From Methylococcaceae bacterium (lineage in GTDB: Bacteria; Pseudomonadota; Gammaproteobacteria; Methylococcales; Methylococcaceae): 34,825 nt of DNA. Position numbers and translations under genes: made by a program. This document shows positions 28,581-34,825 of this stretch, one piece after another. The stretch lies in contig JAQTSI010000007.1 in the NCBI GenBank assembly GCA_028711365.1, positions 1 through 34,825 of the forward strand, read 5' to 3'. How positions within the stretch are numbered: position 1 is the first letter of the stretch; each line of letters begins with the position of its first letter. Under the pieces are notes generated by a model, which saw nothing but the letters and a program-made list of their open reading frames with translations, made no database searches and was not told the origin of the DNA.

Positions 28581-30469
28581 CTCGATCTCCGGGATTGGGC
28601 GAGGCGGATCTCGGCAGCCAACAGCCTCGCGAGCTCCGCCTCCGAGAGCCCGTCCAGGGCTTCCGGCGCTTGAGCCGCCGCGATCGACGGCGTCTGCCTC
28701 AACGCCGGACTGGCTTCTCGGGAGAGATGATCGGCGAGCTTGGCGACGGTCGGGAAATACCAGGCGATCACGGTTGGTACGCTATGTCCCAGCCAACGCT
28801 CGAGATCCCCGGCCATCTTGACGGCGAGCAGGGAGGTCAAACCGTATTCGGCGAAAGGCCGATCCCGTTCGGGGGCCACCATCGCCAATTCTCGCGCCAA
28901 CCAGGCAGAGAGCCAGACTTCGATCGACACGGACCCCGGCGATTCAAGGTGTGGCTTGATAGCCGGCCTCCGATCCTCCTCGAGGCCGCGCTCAAAACGC
29001 TCCCGAAGCAGGCGTTTCAGGATCTTGCCCGTGGGGCTTTTGGGGAGCGTGGCCACGAATTCGATGGCGCTCGGTCGTTTGAACTCGGCCAGCCTTTCAC
29101 CACAGTAGGCTAGGAGCGTCTCGACCTCGACGTTCTGATTGGGCGCCAGCACCACGCTGGCCCGCACTTCTTCTCCCAACAGGGCGTGGGGCACCCCATA
29201 GACCGCTACTTCGTTCACGGCGGGGTGCCGGGAGAGGACGGTTTCCACTTCGGACGGGTAGACCTTCATCCCGCCGACATTGACCATGTCCTTGATGCGG
29301 TCGACGATATAACAATAACCTTCCGGGTCGATACGTCCAATGTCGCCGGTATGAAACCAGCCATCCCGCAGGGTTTCCGCCATGGCATTCGGGCGGTTCC
29401 AATAGCCCTGCATGACATTCGGTCCGCGGATGGCAAGCTCGCCCAATTTGCCAGGCGCCGCCTCTCGCCCCTCCTGATCCAGCACCTTCAGTTCGATTCC
29501 CACTAGCGGTAAACCTACCGAGGCGGGTTTCTGACTGGGGTTAGGGTTGAAACAGGCCAGACAAGCTTCGGTGAGCCCATAACCCTGGCCGATCGAGGCA
29601 TCGAACTTCTCTTGCCACTCCCGCGCCAGCCTCGCGGGCAATTCGGCCGCCGCCGAGATGAAACGCCGTACCGAGCGCAATGATGCAGGCGTGGCCTGTC
29701 CATGCACGATCCCGTAGAGGGTGGGGACGCCGAAAAATACCGTGACCTCGTCTTCCGCAATCGAACGCAACACGGGTTCCAACTCGAACTGGCGGTGCAG
29801 CAGCAGGGTGGCGCCGGCCTCGAAACAGGGATTGAGCGCGGCGTTCTGGCCGAAACAATGGAACAGAGGCAGGCACAGCAGAACCTTATCCTGCGGGGTG
29901 AGTCCGAAGCTTTCGACGCAGGCCCGTACATTGCTGACGACATTGCCGTGGGTCAATGTAGCGCCCTTGGGAAACCCGGTGGTGCCCGAGGTGTAGAGAA
30001 GGGCGGCGGTCTCGTCCGGCACTAGGTCGGTAGCCGGGTAGGGCGGGCAGGTACTCATGACCGCCATCCCGCCGATCTGGCCTGCGGTGGCAACCAGCAC
30101 CTGCTCCAATAGCGGCAATCCGTCGCCGCCCGTTGCCAGTCCATGCAGCTCATCCGTGGTGATTAGCACCCGCGCACCGCTGTCGTTCAGGATGAAGCCC
30201 AGTTCTTCGGATTTGAGCGCGGTGTTGATGGACACCACCACGGCGCCGAGCTTGAGCACGCCGAAATAGCCGAGGACGAAGGCCGGGGAATTGGGTAACA
30301 TCAGCGCGACGCGATCCCCCCGCCCGATCCCGAGCGCGGCAAGGCCCTGCGCAACACCAATGCTCAACTCGTCGAGCCGGCGATAGCTGAACGATTCGCC
30401 TTCGAATATCAGGGCGGGGTTATCGGGGAATAGCCGGCTTCCCCGTTCAAGCGCTTGCGCGATATTCAT
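28577..30469 (-). CDS. acyl-AMP ligase (FadD/FAAL-like) fused to acyl carrier protein
   Basis: 630 aa; LLYTSGTTGFPKGATLTH, GYGLTEA, HTGDIGRIDPEGY, PKSPTGKILKR; C-terminal ACP-like FAEYGLTSLLAVKMAGDLERWLG. ATGA overlap with the PKS start. Confidence 0.9.
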   Translation of the reverse strand: MNIAQALERGSRLFPDNPALIFEGESFSYRRLDELSIGVAQGLAALGIGRGDRVALMLPNSPAFVLGYFGVLKLGAVVVSINTALKSEELGFILNDSGARVLITTDELHGLATGGDGLPLLEQVLVATAGQIGGMAVMSTCPPYPATDLVPDETAALLYTSGTTGFPKGATLTHGNVVSNVRACVESFGLTPQDKVLLCLPLFHCFGQNAALNPCFEAGATLLLHRQFELEPVLRSIAEDEVTVFFGVPTLYGIVHGQATPASLRSVRRFISAAAELPARLAREWQEKFDASIGQGYGLTEACLACFNPNPSQKPASVGLPLVGIELKVLDQEGREAAPGKLGELAIRGPNVMQGYWNRPNAMAETLRDGWFHTGDIGRIDPEGYCYIVDRIKDMVNVGGMKVYPSEVETVLSRHPAVNEVAVYGVPHALLGEEVRASVVLAPNQNVEVETLLAYCGERLAEFKRPSAIEFVATLPKSPTGKILKRLLRERFERGLEEDRRPAIKPHLESPGSVSIEVWLSAWLARELAMVAPERDRPFAEYGLTSLLAVKMAGDLERWLGHSVPTVIAWYFPTVAKLADHLSREASPALRQTPSIAAAQAPEALDGLSEAELARLLAAEIRLAQSRRSR

Positions 30470-32643
30470 GCTCCCTCCTCATGTGCGATAGCTCGTCTGG
30501 CCGCCGGTTCGGTCCGATGCAAAACCAAGGGTAGCATGGCGTTGGCTAGACCGGTAATGATCGACGCCACTGCCAGCAGGGCGGTATGGACCAAGGTGAA
30601 ATGCAGGAAAAAGGCCCCCCCGATGCCGATCACCGTGGGCACCACCGAAATGGCGAAAGCCACGTCGGTATTGGTGTGGAATCCTTTGGCCAGGTCAAAC
30701 AGGGTTGTCAGATTTTTCAGGTCGCCTTCCATCAGGATGATCTGGGCGGTATCGACCGCGACGCTGGAGGCTCCTCGCAGGGAGATCGAGACATGCGACT
30801 TCTTGAGGGCGATGGCATCGTTGATGCCGTCGCCGATATAGCAGACGAAGCGACCTTCCCCGATCAATCGTTCGATCAGTGCGGCCTTGTTCTCCGGCAG
30901 AGTCTCCGCGAAATAATGGTCGATCCCGAGTTCCTCGGCCAGTTTTCGTGTGGGGGCCTCGTGATCGCCCGAAATGATATACGTGGCCTTGATGCCATGA
31001 CGGCGCCGCAGTTCGGCGATGATTGCCTTGGCTTCCGGCCGTACCGTCGGCACCAGCTCGATCGCTCCGATTAAAGCACCGTCACAGGCGACCATGACCA
31101 GCGAGTGCCCCTGCCGGTGGCATTCTTCGTGAACCGGATCGAGCGCAGGCGGTATGGTTAGCGCCAAAGCCTCCATGAACCTTCGGCTTCCCACCTGCAC
31201 CTCGTGGTTCTCGACCTTGACTTTCAGTCCGTAGCCCAAATGGTAGTCGGCTTCCTCCAGCGGCGGGACGTCCAACTGCTGCCGTGCCGCTTCCGCCCGA
31301 ATCGCGTGGGCAATGGGGTGGGCCTGCTTCTGCTCTGCGCAAGCGGCATAGCGCAGGATCTGCCTCGCGTCACTATCCCCGCACACATGGATAGCCCCGA
31401 CCGCAGGTTGCTCCTCGGTGAGTGTGCCGGTCTTGTCGAACACCAGGGTATCCACTTTCCCCAGGAGATCCAGGGAACGGCCGTCCTTGATGAGGATGCC
31501 GTGGCGCGCGGCGATATTCAGATAATTCATCAAGGCCACGGGGGCCAGGATCGACATTCGCTGACGGAAATGCGAATCCACCACTGCCAGCGCCCCCATC
31601 GGCCCCAACACGGGTACCGCCACCACGCCGGCGATGAGGGTAGGCGCAACCGTTCGCTGCGCCAAGTGTTCCGCGCGCAATTGGGCGGTGGATTTGTATT
31701 CCGTGGTGGCATTCAGGATTTTTCCGATCTGGGCCACGGTGGTGTGCTCGCCGGCCTTTTCCACGGTGATTTCCAGTCGCCCCGAAAGCACGACCGTCCC
31801 GGCGAATACTGGCTCGGACGGGCCTTTCTCCAACGGCCTCGCCTCGCCGGTCAGAAGATGCTGATCCACCGTGCCCATGCCCTGCAACACGAAACCATCG
31901 ACGGGAATGACTTCGCCCGCACCTACGATCACCGTCTCCCCCGGCACCACCTGTTCCAGGGGGGTCTGGATTTCCACGCCATCGACCAGTAGCCACGCGG
32001 TCTTTGGGGCTTGCCGGAAGATGTCGATCAGGTTGCTGCGTGAATCCGCGGTCACCATGGCGGTGAGCCTTTGGGCCAATTGCGCCACGATGAGCACGAA
32101 ACTGGCAATCAAGAAATAACCACAAGCCAGCGCACCGGTCAGTGACACCACCATCAGGGTAGGGATGCCAACCTTGCCTCGGCGCAGCAGCGAAAAGGTT
32201 TTTTGATACCAGTGCCCGGTCAAATAAAGCATGCCGGCCACACCCAACAACTTCAGCGGCCAAAACCAGTATCCGACAGTGATGAGACCGAAGGAGAGGA
32301 GGGAAACTCCTACCCTGCGGTCACTCCGCTTGCGGATCGTTCGGCGCTGTTTCTTTTCTTCCACCGTCAGCATCTCGTCGAGCTGCTGGTGTCGGTTAGC
32401 CAGGGTGGTGGGCTTGGGAGAAGCCTGAGTAGGCGGCTCGAACCATTGCGCCACCGATGCTTGGGACGGTGTCAGGACTTTTGCCCATTTCGCCTGGTTC
32501 CGGTCGAATCCATCGACGATTGCAATGGCTGATGACTGTGCCTCCTTCTGTCCCATCCTGGAAGGGACCGAACCCTGCGCTTGCGGATGGGGCGCTGTCA
32601 ACACATCAGCTAGCGTTTTGGATGCGAACAGACGCGCAATCAT
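30466..32643 (-). CDS. P-type ATPase, paralogue of 7098-9242, without a TM4 CPC motif
   Basis: 725 aa; DKTGTLT, AHPIAHAI, GDGINDA, TGEA. TM4 region HFRQRMSILAPVALMNYLNIAARHGILIKDG. ATGA overlap with the ligase-ACP gene. Confidence 0.9.
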   Translation of the reverse strand: MIARLFASKTLADVLTAPHPQAQGSVPSRMGQKEAQSSAIAIVDGFDRNQAKWAKVLTPSQASVAQWFEPPTQASPKPTTLANRHQQLDEMLTVEEKKQRRTIRKRSDRRVGVSLLSFGLITVGYWFWPLKLLGVAGMLYLTGHWYQKTFSLLRRGKVGIPTLMVVSLTGALACGYFLIASFVLIVAQLAQRLTAMVTADSRSNLIDIFRQAPKTAWLLVDGVEIQTPLEQVVPGETVIVGAGEVIPVDGFVLQGMGTVDQHLLTGEARPLEKGPSEPVFAGTVVLSGRLEITVEKAGEHTTVAQIGKILNATTEYKSTAQLRAEHLAQRTVAPTLIAGVVAVPVLGPMGALAVVDSHFRQRMSILAPVALMNYLNIAARHGILIKDGRSLDLLGKVDTLVFDKTGTLTEEQPAVGAIHVCGDSDARQILRYAACAEQKQAHPIAHAIRAEAARQQLDVPPLEEADYHLGYGLKVKVENHEVQVGSRRFMEALALTIPPALDPVHEECHRQGHSLVMVACDGALIGAIELVPTVRPEAKAIIAELRRRHGIKATYIISGDHEAPTRKLAEELGIDHYFAETLPENKAALIERLIGEGRFVCYIGDGINDAIALKKSHVSISLRGASSVAVDTAQIILMEGDLKNLTTLFDLAKGFHTNTDVAFAISVVPTVIGIGGAFFLHFTLVHTALLAVASIITGLANAMLPLVLHRTEPAARRAIAHEEGA

Positions 32644-32767
32644 GGCGTCATGCTCCGGGTTAAAGGCGAGGCACTCGGCAAGACCGGCTTTCTGCCGTTT
32701 TGTGCAACGCTTATCGAATGACGGGATTCGTGAATCGGCGCCATAGGGTCAATTGCCTGCACAGCCA

Positions 32768-33406
32768 TCAGTCGATCGCCGGCATCTGCAGCGGAAATTT
32801 TTCGTTGATCAGGATCACGGGCTTGCCGGCGACGATGATCCGGTAGGTGCGGCTGATACATTCATCACCCATGAGACGCGCGATGGGTTTGGGCAGAGCG
32901 TTCAGGCGCTCCAGGCCATTCCAGAGCAACTCGCGGCGGTTCTCGATCTGACAGTTCAGTAATGCGCGCCCGAGTCCGCCGGGTTCGGTTTCGAGGTTCT
33001 GCAACAGATCGGCCGGGAGGTGCTTGAGCGCGAGCACCGAAGCGGCATAGGCGTATACGGTTGCGCTATGGCGGCCTTGCAGCAGAACCTGCCGGGTTCT
33101 GACCGTATCCCCCTCGGGAAGGCCCAGCAGCGGGTGGCGGACGGCGAGCGTTTGAGTTTCTTCCTGCAGGCGTAATACCTCGATCGGTTCCAGAGTGTAG
33201 GCTTCCAGAAGCCTGGTGACTGTACCGTCGGTCACCAGCAAGGCCCGCTGTAAGGGCGAGAGGCTGTGCAGGTCCACCGGTTCGAGGTCGGGGGGCCTGT
33301 GCTCGGGCAGGGCGAGCAGGTCGCTTACCGGATCGAAACAGCGGTTTTCATCGGAAAAGCTGATTTGCCAGCCCACAGTGGACTCTAATCCAGTCAGGGT
33401 ATCCAT
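32768..33406 (-). CDS. DUF98/chorismate-lyase-like protein
   Basis: 212 aa; LSPLQRALLVTDGTVTRLLEAYTLEPIEV, RTRQVLLQG, SRTYRIIVAGKPVILINEKFP pattern of the DUF98/UbiC-like fold (Rv2949c-type chorismate pyruvate-lyases). Confidence 0.65.
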   Translation of the reverse strand: MDTLTGLESTVGWQISFSDENRCFDPVSDLLALPEHRPPDLEPVDLHSLSPLQRALLVTDGTVTRLLEAYTLEPIEVLRLQEETQTLAVRHPLLGLPEGDTVRTRQVLLQGRHSATVYAYAASVLALKHLPADLLQNLETEPGGLGRALLNCQIENRRELLWNGLERLNALPKPIARLMGDECISRTYRIIVAGKPVILINEKFPLQMPAID

Positions 33407-33439
33407 GGTGTGTTCGCTCTTAATGACGAGAGGATGGAC

Positions 33440-34132
33440 TTACCGCCTTTCAGGGCAAGGAAGCGAGTCATGATGACCGTCAAACGAATATTCAAATAGC
33501 TCGATATCCGGTGCGAAATGCTCTTCCACTTGATGGCGGGTATGAGGGTTGTAATAGCTGCGATAATCCCGGTGAGTCGTGCGATTCTCGTGGGGCAGCG
33601 TCGCCTTGAGACTCAGCCTCCGGCAAACCCGCTCGAAGTCCTCCTCCAACCGCTCATAGCGGCCCACGAAGTCCACGATCAAGGCATCTGTTTCATCGGT
33701 CAACATGTCCTTCTGAAATTTGGTGGCTCCTCTGGCGAAGGGCTTTTCGGTGTGGATGACCCATTCCAGGTATTCATCGAAGCCGGACATCGCTTTCACC
33801 CTCTGGTGGTGGATATGCTCGGTCTCCTTGAGGATGAAGTGGTACATCGACACCTGCCAAGCCCAGGGATTGCGCACGAAAGCGAACTTGAAAGCACGGT
33901 CGTAGACCTCGACCGGCAACTCGCGCCGGGCCTCCCTGGCCTTGGCATGCAAAAGCTGACTCTCCCAGATCCGGTAGAGGGGGTTGCTACTATTCCCCAA
34001 ATACTTGGGTGGGCGCCTGAATCGGAAGCGCTCCGGCTCTTCCGCGTAAGCCCCCAAAGCGGCGCGCAGACTCAATCCGGCCACCTTGGCCACATGGAAA
34101 AATATGAAGCCGTGACTATAGGAGATCAGCAT
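33440..34132 (-). CDS. sulfotransferase family 2-like protein
   Basis: 230 aa; FIFFHVAKVAGLSLRAALG (IFFHxxKxAGxSL PAPS loop); FKFAFVRNPWAWQVSMYHF (FxFVRNPWxxxxSxY). Confidence 0.8.
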   Translation of the reverse strand: MLISYSHGFIFFHVAKVAGLSLRAALGAYAEEPERFRFRRPPKYLGNSSNPLYRIWESQLLHAKAREARRELPVEVYDRAFKFAFVRNPWAWQVSMYHFILKETEHIHHQRVKAMSGFDEYLEWVIHTEKPFARGATKFQKDMLTDETDALIVDFVGRYERLEEDFERVCRRLSLKATLPHENRTTHRDYRSYYNPHTRHQVEEHFAPDIELFEYSFDGHHDSLPCPERR

Positions 34133-34138
34133 GGGTTC

Positions 34139-34825
34139 TCACACCTCATCGACTGAGCGGATCAGGGCTTGGCGATCCAGTTTGCCGTTGGGCAAAAGCG
34201 GCAGCGCCGGAATCACGCGGACCACGTCCGGAATGGCCCGCTTGGGCAAGCGCGCAAAGCTGATGGACCTTATCTCGGACCCCGTCAGCGACCCTCCTGG
34301 GCGAAGTACGCAAAATGCCACCAGGCCCTTGCCATATTGGCTTTCTCCGCTGGCTACCACTGCGGCGGATTCGACCCCATCGATCGTGGCCAGCGCCTTT
34401 TCCACATCGGTAAACAATACTAGTAACCCGCTACGGTTCACGCTGTGATCCATGCGGCCCAATACTTGCAGAAGGCCATCAGGCCGGATGCGTCCCAGAT
34501 CCCGGGTCGGGTACCAGCCTCCCAGCTCGGTATGAACCACAGGCCGGCCCCCATCATCCACATAACCGGAAGAACCATGCGCATGCCGACACCAGAGTTC
34601 ACCTAGCTCCTGCTCCCCGGCGGTCTTGTCCAGACGCAGTTGAACATTGGACAAGGGTTTGCCTACCGTCTGTTCGCGCAGTGGTCGAGGGTCCTCGGGG
34701 TTCGAGACGGCGATCGCCCCCATTTCGGTACTGCCATACAACTGCACGAGGCAACCAAACAGTCCTTCATAGCGGTCGAAGACCTGTTCCCGCATCCTGT
34801 CGCCCGCCATCACCGTCAGCCGATA
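34139..34825 (-). CDS. acyl-AMP ligase / adenylation domain, C-terminal part, truncated by window edge
   Basis: LVQLYGSTEMGAIAV, YPTRDLGRIRPDGLLQVLGRMD, LPNGKLDRQAL. Frame stays open to the right edge (YRLTVMAGDRM...), so the listed start at 34813 is not the real one. Confidence 0.8.
   Translation of the reverse strand, partial: YRLTVMAGDRMREQVFDRYEGLFGCLVQLYGSTEMGAIAVSNPEDPRPLREQTVGKPLSNVQLRLDKTAGEQELGELWCRHAHGSSGYVDDGGRPVVHTELGGWYPTRDLGRIRPDGLLQVLGRMDHSVNRSGLLVLFTDVEKALATIDGVESAAVVASGESQYGKGLVAFCVLRPGGSLTGSEIRSISFARLPKRAIPDVVRVIPALPLLPNGKLDRQALIRSVDEV

Noticed and set aside
32644-32767. sigma70 promoter for the P-type ATPase gene
   Set aside because: TTGACC present on the minus strand, but no convincing -10 at correct spacing.

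Overview
GC-rich 34.8 kb bacterial window in which every well-supported gene lies on the minus strand, so transcription runs from high to low coordinates. It reads as one large specialised-metabolite and export locus. Right part: truncated acyl-AMP ligase/A-domain, sulfotransferase, DUF98/chorismate-lyase-like protein, P-type ATPase, acyl-AMP ligase fused to an ACP, and a PKS with inferred order KS-AT-cMT-(structural KR)-ACP-C. Middle: YVTN beta-propeller/RTX protein, 3-hydroxyisobutyrate-dehydrogenase-like enzyme, sulfotransferase, stand-alone thioester reductase, octaheme CXXCH/TPR cytochrome, esterase, arylsulfatase, and an Asp/Asn-hydroxylase-like/sulfotransferase fusion. Left part: DUF697-like protein, second P-type ATPase, hypothetical protein, nitroreductase-like protein, NBD-less ABC membrane protein, membrane protein, SyrD/PvdE-type ABC exporter, lipoprotein, small membrane protein, and the truncated N-terminus of an SPFH/Band-7-like protein that the ORF track misses. 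Points most worth a second look: (i) two P-type ATPases that both lack the TM4 CPC-type metal motif; (ii) an ABC exporter with a substituted catalytic Glu and H-switch His beside a TMD-only ABC protein; (iii) three sulfotransferases with a secreted sulfatase; (iv) a possible 4-hydroxybenzoate-type starter route; (v) two 21-bp-period palindromic arrays upstream of the sulfatase; (vi) a perfect 30-bp palindrome inside a CDS; (vii) a long inverted repeat filling one intergenic gap. All family assignments come from reading motifs; no database search was run.
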